A stretch of DNA of 64,000 nucleotides from a virus. The translations under genes were made by a program, and so were the position numbers. Location of the stretch: IMG/VR virus record IMGVR_UViG_3300028394_000055, positions 28,632-92,631 of that record; one strand, given 5' to 3'. This document shows positions 29,660 to 37,736 of this stretch, one piece after another. How positions within the stretch are numbered: position 1 is the stretch's first letter; each line of letters begins with the position of its first letter. Under the pieces are notes generated by a model. The model was given only the letters and a program-made list of their open reading frames with translations, was not told the origin of the DNA and searched no databases.

Positions 29660-29740
29660 TTACCAGTTAAGTCTATGGCATATATGGTAAGCAATGCCCA
29701 AGATGATCATAGGTCCGCTAATGGCGAGTAGTTCTAGCAT
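29660..29740 (-). CDS. 26-aa membrane peptide
   Basis: MLELLAISGPMIILGIAYHI then CHRLNW. One membrane helix with a basic end. A strong RBS (ATAAGGAGAATATAAC) precedes ATG 29740. Last gene of the minus-strand sugar operon, 29 nt after the oxygenase. Confidence 0.6.
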   Translation of the reverse strand: MLELLAISGPMIILGIAYHICHRLNW

Positions 29741-29769
29741 GTTATATTCTCCTTATATTCAAGTAGTAT

Positions 29770-30369
29770 TTAACGCCAAGGGGGTCCAGCCACCCAGCCC
29801 ACCAAACTTGCACGTTGTCCTGTAAGTAAGGGAGTAACGCGATGCATCTGGAAACTGGGGAATACATGTAAAGCGCCCTGTTCTCTGCCCGCTAGATGTG
29901 TTTCCTCATGTCCCAGCATCATTTCCAGATCGCATCCTGTATACAGTGTAGGGTCAGTCAGTTGTAGACTAAAGCTAAGTTTTCTATTGTGCATACCTTT
30001 GTAGTACCACATATCCACATGTGATTCATTAGCATCGTTAGGATGTAGATATTCTGTATATTGTAAGCATTCTATGTAGTCCAAATCGTATTTAAAAGCC
30101 TGTTCATTAACGGTCATTATTTGGTCAGTCAATCGTTTGTATATCCATTGTGTATCGATATTACCGCTATCAAACCAACGTATAGTACTTCTTCTTATAT
30201 TATTATCAATGCTATCAGTTCTACCCACACGGGCGGGTATTCTAGGATATTGTTCAGCCAGTTGTTGGATTGTTTGGCATTCCATTGGAGTAAACGCTGG
30301 ATTAAGGGTAACCCAGGGATTGTGGGTAGTTTGTTTAAGATACCATTGTGAGTGGAAGTAGTTGTTCAT
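29770..30369 (-). CDS. 2OG-Fe(II) oxygenase (prolyl-4-hydroxylase type)
   Basis: 199 residues from ATG 30369 (two codons inside a TTG-started frame). Iron and 2-oxoglutarate ligands visible: His117-x-Asp119 (ESHVDMWYY), His176 (FQMHRVTP) and Arg186. Uses Fe(II), O2 and 2-oxoglutarate to hydroxylate a protein or small molecule. In phages such enzymes may modify virion proteins or sugars; here it sits in a sugar operon. Confidence 0.85.
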   Translation of the reverse strand: MNNYFHSQWYLKQTTHNPWVTLNPAFTPMECQTIQQLAEQYPRIPARVGRTDSIDNNIRRSTIRWFDSGNIDTQWIYKRLTDQIMTVNEQAFKYDLDYIECLQYTEYLHPNDANESHVDMWYYKGMHNRKLSFSLQLTDPTLYTGCDLEMMLGHEETHLAGREQGALHVFPSFQMHRVTPLLTGQRASLVGWVAGPPWR

Positions 30370-30381
30370 AGTCAAGTGTGT

Positions 30382-31179
30382 TCAGTATCGTGAAAAAAAG
30401 CCCAGTGGAATACCGTTTGGAAACATAATCTGCGCTGAGCGCTCCGCGCTTGGTTCAGTATTTTTTAAAGTTATCAGCATTGATTTAGTAAGTTCAACGC
30501 CTGCACTAGTAGATTTTCTCCATTCAAGTAACGTATCAGTATGGAAATCTACCTCGGGTATATCAGTAAACCTACTCAATTTAGATATAATAATAGAGGG
30601 ATTCAGTGTAAACATTTCTTTCCAAGTAACATTAATGGAGTTATCATCTGTTACAAAGGTTGAAGAGTCAAACAAGTAGTTATTAAATCTAAAGTGACCT
30701 GCCCAAATTTTTATCAATTTTCCGGGTGGAGTATTAAGTAAATCCATTGATTGGTCAAATCGTTGAGCATGTTCATTTTCGTCAAGTCCCCATTTGCCCA
30801 ACAAGACCAATCCCAAACAAACGCAATCTGTTTGATCAAAGGTAATATTAATAACTTTAGGATATCTAGTTCTAAGTATGTTCAAATTTACATTTTCCGA
30901 GCAAACAAAGTAAGGTGGTTGGGTAATACCTATCAAATCAGGGGAATGCACCAGTTCTACTATGCCCTCCATTTGATTTTTAAAGGGCATCCATGGCCAA
31001 AAAGGTTTTTCGTGCAGCCTATATTCTCTTTTACTGTAATGGCAGTTACCGTGTCGACTGAATTCAAATCCATCTTGAGATTTAGTTTTAGCCTGTGTAA
31101 GCCATGAAGCAAGGAAATTACCCCCTGTGCCTCCTAAAAACCTCACGGGTATAAATTCAAATTTTATCTCCTGTGTCAT
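30382..31179 (-). CDS. Glycine-loop family protein in sugar operon
   Basis: 265 residues. IPVRFLGGTGGNFLASWLTQ (11-30) is the same loop motif as in the genes at 11196, 13868 and 14598. Later parts (VINITFDQTDCVCLGLVLLG, LSRFTDIPEVDF) resemble sulfotransferase-like proteins. Possibly transfers a sulfo or other activated group to a glycan (inference). Overlaps the 31157 gene by 23 nt. Confidence 0.75.
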   Translation of the reverse strand: MTQEIKFEFIPVRFLGGTGGNFLASWLTQAKTKSQDGFEFSRHGNCHYSKREYRLHEKPFWPWMPFKNQMEGIVELVHSPDLIGITQPPYFVCSENVNLNILRTRYPKVINITFDQTDCVCLGLVLLGKWGLDENEHAQRFDQSMDLLNTPPGKLIKIWAGHFRFNNYLFDSSTFVTDDNSINVTWKEMFTLNPSIIISKLSRFTDIPEVDFHTDTLLEWRKSTSAGVELTKSMLITLKNTEPSAERSAQIMFPNGIPLGFFSRY

Positions 31180-31549
31180 GATATTTCTCTTCTATAATAG
31201 CACTACCGCAAATCAAATTAATCTCATATTTAATTGTGGCTCTTGCATCGTTTTTCAAGTATACATTTCGAGCAGCATCTATAAAGGCTTGATCAAAGCA
31301 GGCCTTATGTTCACACGCACGTTTGTAGTTCTCTATATGCCACAGTTCTAAATTAGTGGTGTATAGTTCTTGTTCTTTGTATTTAATTTCTGTTGGCAGG
31401 GTTAGTTGTTCGTATATAAGGGCAAGTTCTTCTCGTTCTTTGCGTACATTGGCCAATTTAAATGGATTAATGACTTCTTTGAGTTTAATATCTAGGATAG
31501 TGATCTTATCGATCAGTTCGCCTACAGATATTGGAGCAAACACTATCAT
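31157..31549 (-). CDS. DUF6165 family protein
   Basis: 130 residues: APISVGELIDKITILDIKLK, LTLPTEIKYKEQELY, LWHIENYKRACE. Matches a small helical family found beside LPS/glycan genes in bacteria and marine phages. Biochemical role unknown. Start overlaps the glycosyltransferase stop (ATGA-type). Confidence 0.8.
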   Translation of the reverse strand: MIVFAPISVGELIDKITILDIKLKEVINPFKLANVRKEREELALIYEQLTLPTEIKYKEQELYTTNLELWHIENYKRACEHKACFDQAFIDAARNVYLKNDARATIKYEINLICGSAIIEEKYHDTGDKI

Positions 31550-32304
31550 CCCGGAGTACCCACTGTCTTATGCTGTGCTGGTAGTGTGGGATTAGCGAGC
31601 CAAGTCCACTGTGTGCCAAACACTGGTTGCCAATTCAAGTGGTGTAATGGTATAAAGTATTTGTCTTCGCCCAATTTCAGTTGATCTGTCATATTAGCAA
31701 ACACCGAATTAGTCATAATAATGCTCTGAGCGCCTTCGATGATCTTAATCCAATCAAATATGTAGCCATCATCGTCGATATTAACTATATCCCAGCCCTC
31801 GGGTACTGTGCTAGTGTCAAATGGTGCTGTAAAAGCAGAGGATTTCAAGTGTGTGACCACATAGTTAGGGTTTTTAACCTTACGATCGTAAAGTGCTTGT
31901 TCTCTCTCTGAGTCACGTTTAATACATTCGTTCAAGCGCCATTTCTCTAAGAATGGAACACCTGCCTGTACATATTTGTATTGATCAAACGTGGTAAATT
32001 GGAAGAAGGGTTCGTTTGAGAATTCAGGGTGGCCAGTTAGGGCATTGTATAAGCAGATAATCTCATCGCATTTAAAGTTCTTCAGACGTTCCAAGGGTAT
32101 ATCGTAGAAGAATGGGCCAGCATCAGCAGGAATAGGAATCCATTTAACCCAAGGAGCATAGTGTTTCATTTGTTCAACCCAAACATCTGTAATGGGCCAA
32201 TGGATATCGTATCCTTGTTCTTGATAGTGTAGGGCTATGGGTAGGGCAATAATAATATCACCCAGGCCTCTACTCTGTATAATTCCTAATCTTTTATTTG
32301 CCAT
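31546..32304 (-). CDS. Glycosyltransferase (GT9/ADP-heptose-transferase-like)
   Basis: 252 residues. The N terminus RLGIIQSRGLGDIIIALPIA matches the GT-B start of GT9-type enzymes (RxxGLGDxI). The C-terminal half has the second Rossmann-like domain with GAQSIIMTNSVFANMTDQL as the donor site. Probably transfers an activated sugar to a glycan. Overlaps gmd by 11 nt. Confidence 0.75.
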   Translation of the reverse strand: MANKRLGIIQSRGLGDIIIALPIALHYQEQGYDIHWPITDVWVEQMKHYAPWVKWIPIPADAGPFFYDIPLERLKNFKCDEIICLYNALTGHPEFSNEPFFQFTTFDQYKYVQAGVPFLEKWRLNECIKRDSEREQALYDRKVKNPNYVVTHLKSSAFTAPFDTSTVPEGWDIVNIDDDGYIFDWIKIIEGAQSIIMTNSVFANMTDQLKLGEDKYFIPLHHLNWQPVFGTQWTWLANPTLPAQHKTVGTPG

Positions 32305-33322
32305 TTTGAGCGTTCCAATCGTTTGTACACATATCGTTAACTAGAGTTTCTAGTGTATGTTTAGGAGTCCAACCCATTTTTGTACGGGCTTTAGTACTAT
32401 CACCTAGTAGTGTATTAACATCAGCAGGTCTATAGAATTCTGGGTTAACTTTATATATGGTGTTGCCTGTATTGAGATCAATGCCTATTTCGTCTGTGCC
32501 CTGTCCTTGCCATTGTAAGTTCATACCATGCCATTTAGCCACAAGTTCGCAGAATTCGCGGACGCTATGTTGTTTACCGGTGCTGAGGATATAGTCATCG
32601 GGTTTATCTTGTTGTAGCATAAGCCACATGCCATTGACAAAGTCTTCAGCATGGCCCCAATCTCTAAGGGCATCAATGTTACCTAGTTCAACGCAAGGTT
32701 GTAGGCCAGCACGTACACGGGCCACACCCAGGGTGATCTTACGTGTAACAAATGTTTCGCCTCTACGTGGGCTTTCGTGATTGAATAGTATACCTGAGCA
32801 GCCGTATAGGCCATAACTTTCTCTATAGTTAACAGTAATCCAATGTCCAAACAGTTTGGCTACCCCATAAGGGCTACGTGGGTAGAATGCAGTAGTTTCC
32901 TTTTGTGGAACTTCCTGCACCTGTCCAAACATCTCACTAGTACTTGCTTGATAGAATTTAACATTTTTCTTTTTGTTCAGTGTACGTATAGCTTCAAGCA
33001 TACGTAGCACCCCTATAGCATTTGATTCTGCTGTAAGACTGGGTAGAGCAAAACTCACATGTACATGGCTTTGGGCTGCTAAATTATATACTTCATCGGG
33101 TTGAGTTTCTAATAGCACATTCATAATATTACCAGAATCGGTAACATCGCCATAGTGTAGTTTTAGTCTATGTCGTATATGTTGTATATTGGGCATAACA
33201 TCCCAATTAGTTGTTTTACGCACCATACCGTAGACATCGTATCCTTTATTCAGTAGTAGTTCTGCCAAATAGGATCCGTCTTGTCCGGTAATACCTGTTA
33301 TCAATGCTGATTTGTTTGTCAT
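32294..33322 (-). CDS. gmd: GDP-mannose 4,6-dehydratase
   Basis: 342 residues from ATG 33322 (RBS AAAGGTG). NAD(P)-binding TGITGQDGSYLAELL at the N terminus; active-site Ser/Thr-Glu in STSEMFG (128-134) and YxxxK at Tyr152-Lys156 (PYGVAK). Makes GDP-4-keto-6-deoxymannose, precursor of GDP-fucose, GDP-rhamnose or perosamine. First gene of a six-gene minus operon with its own promoter. Confidence 0.95.
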   Translation of the reverse strand: MTNKSALITGITGQDGSYLAELLLNKGYDVYGMVRKTTNWDVMPNIQHIRHRLKLHYGDVTDSGNIMNVLLETQPDEVYNLAAQSHVHVSFALPSLTAESNAIGVLRMLEAIRTLNKKKNVKFYQASTSEMFGQVQEVPQKETTAFYPRSPYGVAKLFGHWITVNYRESYGLYGCSGILFNHESPRRGETFVTRKITLGVARVRAGLQPCVELGNIDALRDWGHAEDFVNGMWLMLQQDKPDDYILSTGKQHSVREFCELVAKWHGMNLQWQGQGTDEIGIDLNTGNTIYKVNPEFYRPADVNTLLGDSTKARTKMGWTPKHTLETLVNDMCTNDWNAQNGK

Positions 33323-33347
33323 AGTCACCTTTGTGTGAGATTGTTTT

Positions 33348-33376
33348 ATTATATACGTATTTAATGTTTAAGTCAA
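33348..33376 (-). promoter_or_regulatory. Sigma-70 promoter for the gmd operon
   Basis: TTGACT-17-TATAAT on minus, 25 nt before the gmd ATG. Confidence 0.75.
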
Positions 33377-33395
33377 TGTTATCAAAAGGATATTG

Positions 33396-33403
33396 ACTAA
33401 ATA
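33396..33403 (+). promoter_or_regulatory. T4-type late promoter box (ACTAAATA)
   Basis: ACTAAATA 23 bases upstream of ATG 33427, first gene of the structural block; divergent from the gmd promoter. Confidence 0.45.
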
Positions 33404-33426
33404 TTATATTAATAATATCATACATC

Positions 33427-34224
33427 ATGACTGTAACTACATTAACCACCATCAATTCTAATGATTATAATACTGATGTCAATCTAATAGAGGATATACT
33501 AGGGTTAGGTGAAAACGGTTGGGGATTGCCGTTAATATCGTCAAACCCCACCCCATCAGGTAGAAAAATATATGCCTCTAGTTATAACAATTTACTCAAA
33601 GATATAAACGTAGCGCATTTACATATAACCAACGCCTCTAGTAGCACCGTTGCCGCTACAAGTTCTACAACTATTAGAGCCAACTACACCAATGAATTAT
33701 CCGATATAGTAAATTGGTTGTATGATGACACTAGGAGATATACATGTCATCCACAGCAATATTTTCGAATCAACAAAGCGGGTGGTGGAACCACTTCTAC
33801 ACTCATTGCTTCATCGGCTACTAGTATTAGGACATACTCATGGGGTGCCAATGATACCACACAAATATCGCATGAAGTAACATGTAGATTTCGTAGTAGA
33901 TTAGCGGCTCGATACTATTTCAATCAAGGTAATTATCTATCTTGGTCGCCGTTTTATACAACTGGATTTATAAATGATCTTGATGCCGAGTGGGCTACTT
34001 TTATTGATTATCTAGCAGTAAACGGTGTTGTACATTATGGACGAGAAGAATATATAACCGGAGACAGCCTTGTAGAATACACTAGCGGAACACTATATGT
34101 TAGTGTATATGCCAACCGATCCGATGATGAAGCCGCAGTGGATTTCAAAATACTTTATGGTAATGTCGCAACTCCAAATTTATTAATAACTCCAGCAGTC
34201 GGAGTTTACAACATAATATTATAA
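33427..34224 (+). CDS. Probable virion structural protein
   Basis: 265 residues, beta-rich and Thr/Ser/Asn-rich (SSSTVAATSSTTIRANYTNE). VNWLYDDTRRYTCHP and FRSRLAARYYFNQGNYLSWS suggest a fibre or baseplate adaptor domain. No signal peptide. One base before the Hint-domain gene and probably co-expressed. Assigned by composition and position. Confidence 0.7.
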   Translation: MTVTTLTTINSNDYNTDVNLIEDILGLGENGWGLPLISSNPTPSGRKIYASSYNNLLKDINVAHLHITNASSSTVAATSSTTIRANYTNELSDIVNWLYDDTRRYTCHPQQYFRINKAGGGTTSTLIASSATSIRTYSWGANDTTQISHEVTCRFRSRLAARYYFNQGNYLSWSPFYTTGFINDLDAEWATFIDYLAVNGVVHYGREEYITGDSLVEYTSGTLYVSVYANRSDDEAAVDFKILYGNVATPNLLITPAVGVYNIIL

Positions 34225-34225
34225 T

Positions 34226-36223
34226 ATGTCTACACCAGCAACCCCAATCACATTCACATTACATAATAATAGTACAAGTAGCATTGCTATACGTAGTATA
34301 AGTTATGTTGATGCTGCCGAAATTCAACATGTATCAGATTATACAGGTATAGGTGGCACCTCCGGAGACACTCGGGGAGATACAATTGTAAGACATACAA
34401 AGTTGTATGAGTATGGTGACTATCTGCAAAAGAATTTTGTAAGAGACACAAAACCTGCAAGTGCAAGATATACCACAATGACTGGTGTGACATTGACAGT
34501 TGAAAGCGTATTAAACATACAACCGGGTTGGATTGCTTCGGGAAATGGATTAACTGGAAGATCAGTTGTAACAGTAACCCCACCTACCACTTTAACACTT
34601 GATGGCACATATTCTAGTCCGCCCCCTCCTACAATTGGTGGAACTGTTACTTTTTCTACAACTACCAAGGCTATTATAGTAAACAATTCCACTAATCTAG
34701 GATTAGGTTGGAAAATTATAGGTAATGGTTATGAATTAGCAGACAATGCAATAATCACATCTATAAATGGTAGCACATTAGAAGTTAATGTGTTATCAGG
34801 AACTAATTCGGTAGTAGGAAGTCCCTTTACCTTTTCATCTTCAACAAATTATCTAACACTCAATAACAATACAAGTCTTGAAACCGGATTTAGTGCAAAA
34901 AACAATGGTTATAATGATACACAAAATATAATATCTGTTTTAATAGATGGTAAAACAGTTCAAATGAGTGCACCTCCTGGTAGTCTTCCTACAGTGGGTA
35001 ATCCTATTACGTTCACATCTAATGCAAATCTAGTTGTAATACCAGCCTACAGTGAAGTTACTTTCTCAATCAATTATACAAGTGGTGGACCAGTAGGTAC
35101 AAACTATTATTCAGCGATAACCATAAATGCTACTCAGTTGCCATCCACTCCATTAGTGGGTCATATAGATAATTATGTAAATATAGCAACTCCTGCTGCA
35201 CCCCCTCCTGCACCAGGCTCACCAACTACAACATACACAACAACATATACCGGTGGTGGACAAGGTGGTAATCGTCAAACTTACGTAACAACCACTTATG
35301 GTTATGCAGACGGCTCTACACTCTCCATTACAACTAATGAAAATGGTACTATAACATCACAAAGTTCAACAAATGCCGACCCAGGCAGCGAAGGCGATCC
35401 GGGTGCTGGCACAGTAACTACTAGTGTTACAAGTAACCCCAATGCCAGTAGTCCTTCGGGGGAGTGTTTTGATCCAATGGCGCTAGTTACTATGCATGAT
35501 GGATCAAAAAAACATATTAAAGATATTATGGTTGGTGACTTATTAATGAATCAACAGGGAACATCCAATGAAGTGCTTGGTATTGTTACGCCAAAGTTAA
35601 AGAGTAGTTTAATGTATTCTTTTAACAAGCATTGGGCATTTGTATCAGAGTCACATCCTATATTAACAACCACTGGTTGGGCAGCATTTAACCCCAACAG
35701 TTGGGCAGTAGAAGAAGAATTTGTGGGTAAGTTATCTAAAATAGAAATAGGTACAGAAATTATAACTCAAGATGGAACTGAATTAGTCACTGAGATCAAA
35801 GGGCATGTATTACCAGAATATTATACCATATACAATTTGATATTAGGTGGTGATCACACGTACATTGTTGAAGATTGTATAGTGCATAACAAGAAAGGTA
35901 TTGTATGCACAGCAATGAATGATCATTATGGTTTTGGTTCGTTCCGTAATCGTGTATGGTTAAAATATGCAGAAAAGAATTTAACCAAAGCGCATGAAGT
36001 AGGATATCATACAATCTTTTTACCTTTAGTTAATTATGGATTCAAACAAGGTAATGGCATCACAAATCGAATAGTTAGGAACATATTAGAGCATATAGCA
36101 AGACATCGCAGCACAGACATACGGGCAGAAATGCGAGGATTAAAACGAGATGCCCTCGGAAGAGCATATAGATTCATACTTGAACCTTTGTGTTGTCTAG
36201 TTGGTAAATTAAAAGGATATTAA
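34226..36223 (+). CDS. Virion protein with C-terminal Hint (intein-like) domain
   Basis: 665 residues. Residues 1-~330 are repeated beta modules (three ~60-70-aa units with 'vNn.T.l..Gw...GnG'). A Pro/Thr/Gly linker follows (~331-410). A Hint domain spans Cys414-Asn555: block A CFDPMALVTMHDGSKKHIKD, block B SESHPILTTTGW, block G HTYIVEDCIVHN. The residue after His554-Asn555 is Lys, so canonical splicing is not expected; cleavage or ligation as in bacterial intein-like domains is more likely. A 110-aa tail (Lys556-Tyr665) follows. Confidence 0.85.
   Translation: MSTPATPITFTLHNNSTSSIAIRSISYVDAAEIQHVSDYTGIGGTSGDTRGDTIVRHTKLYEYGDYLQKNFVRDTKPASARYTTMTGVTLTVESVLNIQPGWIASGNGLTGRSVVTVTPPTTLTLDGTYSSPPPPTIGGTVTFSTTTKAIIVNNSTNLGLGWKIIGNGYELADNAIITSINGSTLEVNVLSGTNSVVGSPFTFSSSTNYLTLNNNTSLETGFSAKNNGYNDTQNIISVLIDGKTVQMSAPPGSLPTVGNPITFTSNANLVVIPAYSEVTFSINYTSGGPVGTNYYSAITINATQLPSTPLVGHIDNYVNIATPAAPPPAPGSPTTTYTTTYTGGGQGGNRQTYVTTTYGYADGSTLSITTNENGTITSQSSTNADPGSEGDPGAGTVTTSVTSNPNASSPSGECFDPMALVTMHDGSKKHIKDIMVGDLLMNQQGTSNEVLGIVTPKLKSSLMYSFNKHWAFVSESHPILTTTGWAAFNPNSWAVEEEFVGKLSKIEIGTEIITQDGTELVTEIKGHVLPEYYTIYNLILGGDHTYIVEDCIVHNKKGIVCTAMNDHYGFGSFRNRVWLKYAEKNLTKAHEVGYHTIFLPLVNYGFKQGNGITNRIVRNILEHIARHRSTDIRAEMRGLKRDALGRAYRFILEPLCCLVGKLKGY
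35465..35890 (+). other. Hint/BIL domain coding segment
   Basis: Encodes Cys414 to Asn555 (142 residues, within the usual size of bacterial intein-like domains). N-terminal Cys, block B His and C-terminal His-Asn are all present; the +1 residue is Lys rather than Cys/Ser/Thr. No homing endonuclease insertion. Confidence 0.8.
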
Positions 36224-36229
36224 TAAATT

Positions 36230-37696
36230 ATGGCAACCTCATTTGATGTTAATTTAAACATAGGAAGCCAGATTGGTTATACTCTTCCAGGCAATCCAAA
36301 ATTATTAGGATATGCTCCAGATATACAAACAACAGCAACTCTCAATGGAGAATTAATTCCTTATAGTGGTGTTAATTCTCTTCAAAAATCACCTCTGCTA
36401 GTAATCTCTGCTTCACCTACAGCAGATAATATTCCGTTAGATGATTTTATTATGAGTACCTATCAAACTAGTACATATCAAACACTGTATTTGAAAAACA
36501 AAGGTAACGCAGTATTGACCATCACTGATGTTATAATGACCTACAGTGATGGTATAGAAGCAGTATTCCGTGCTGGTGCTACAACTTTGCCAATAACTAT
36601 ACAGCCTGGGAGTCAAACAAATGTTTCAGGTGCTTATTATGCTTTTGACTCCGGTATATATGATAACTTTTTTGTATTTCAATCAAATAGTATCAGTGGT
36701 TACGAAAAAGTCCGAACACATCAAATTGTATTAGACACACAAAACTTTAGAACAATTCCTTTAAATTTTAGTACCAGTACTAATAAAATAGGACAAGTCG
36801 TAACTCAAACTTATAAATTAATACCTATTTTTAATAATATAGAATATCCAGATAGTGTTATTACTGTAGATGGTTCAATAAGTGGAAACGGTGCTTGGTA
36901 TATAGTGACTACCGGTACTAATTCTATAACAATAGCATTTGATTCTAATCAAGTTAATAATATTAACGGTGTTTATTCTGCTGATTTAACAATACTTGCT
37001 AATGGGGCAACTCATAAAGCCATCAATACTGCAACAGTAGTGATAGATCATGACAAAAATAAAAATCTTAGCAACTGGATGAGTCCAGCAAGCCATTATA
37101 ATAGCATTATAGGTGTAAGTTATGACCTTGAAGATGATGTGCGAATTCTTACAGTAGGTGTGGGCATGGGCGGGGATGGAGTTCCTATATATGGAGATGG
37201 TGGAAGTTTATATGCTAATGTAAACAATCTCGGACTAGGTAGTGGTGATGCTCGTCAACCATACACATTTTGGTCTAAAGTATATCGCATTCCATTTACC
37301 GGAGCAGCACAAATTTATAACAGCAGTGACTATGTGATAAAAACTACTACAGCATCAGATTATAGCAGTTATTTTGGTGAAAATCACGCACCTGGATCTA
37401 TGTTTATAGTTGAAGATGATGGATATGGCTCACTCAAAATTGAACTTAATCATTTAAAAGAGTTTTACGATGAATATATTGATGATACTGTAAAAACGAC
37501 ATTAATCAATCTAACTAGAGCATTCTATTATTATTCTAATGTAGATAGATTAGGTAGATATGAACCTTTACCAGTGGAATATTCTGCACCTATAGTAACA
37601 AACACTGCTACTACTAATTTGTTTATTGGATTTAATTATAATACCAGAGATAAACTAGCCTACGTTAACTCATCTATTGTAGAATTACCGATCTAA
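36230..37696 (+). CDS. Probable virion structural protein with Ig-like domains
   Basis: 488 residues. Beta-sandwich-like repeats (TLYLKNKGNAVLTITDVIMT, TNSITIAFDSNQVNNINGVY), then a distinct Gly/Tyr-rich C-terminal domain (VGVGMGGDGVPIYGDGGSLY). Similar layout to large tail or fibre-associated proteins of T4-like marine phages. Follows the Hint-domain gene by 6 nt. Confidence 0.75.
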   Translation: MATSFDVNLNIGSQIGYTLPGNPKLLGYAPDIQTTATLNGELIPYSGVNSLQKSPLLVISASPTADNIPLDDFIMSTYQTSTYQTLYLKNKGNAVLTITDVIMTYSDGIEAVFRAGATTLPITIQPGSQTNVSGAYYAFDSGIYDNFFVFQSNSISGYEKVRTHQIVLDTQNFRTIPLNFSTSTNKIGQVVTQTYKLIPIFNNIEYPDSVITVDGSISGNGAWYIVTTGTNSITIAFDSNQVNNINGVYSADLTILANGATHKAINTATVVIDHDKNKNLSNWMSPASHYNSIIGVSYDLEDDVRILTVGVGMGGDGVPIYGDGGSLYANVNNLGLGSGDARQPYTFWSKVYRIPFTGAAQIYNSSDYVIKTTTASDYSSYFGENHAPGSMFIVEDDGYGSLKIELNHLKEFYDEYIDDTVKTTLINLTRAFYYYSNVDRLGRYEPLPVEYSAPIVTNTATTNLFIGFNYNTRDKLAYVNSSIVELPI

Positions 37697-37711
37697 TTTT
37701 AAAAAGATAAT

Positions 37712-37736
37712 TATATACTATGATAATTAGTATATA
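37712..37736 (+). repeat. Hairpin overlapping a start codon
   Basis: TATATACTA (37712-37720) and its exact complement (37728-37736) flank the loop TGATAAT. The 3' arm ends on the A of ATG 37736. No Shine-Dalgarno is visible, so the hairpin could control translation or end the upstream message. Confidence 0.6.

Noticed and set aside
29492-29731. 79-codon + strand ORF across the 26-bp repeats
   Set aside because: The repeat unit is not a multiple of three, there is no RBS, and the frame overlaps the well-supported 26-aa minus-strand gene. Probably chance.
34226-36223. Active self-splicing intein
   Set aside because: The residue after His-Asn is Lys, no Cys/Ser/Thr nucleophile is at +1, and the host protein is not a known essential enzyme. 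Called an intein-like (BIL/Hint) domain instead.
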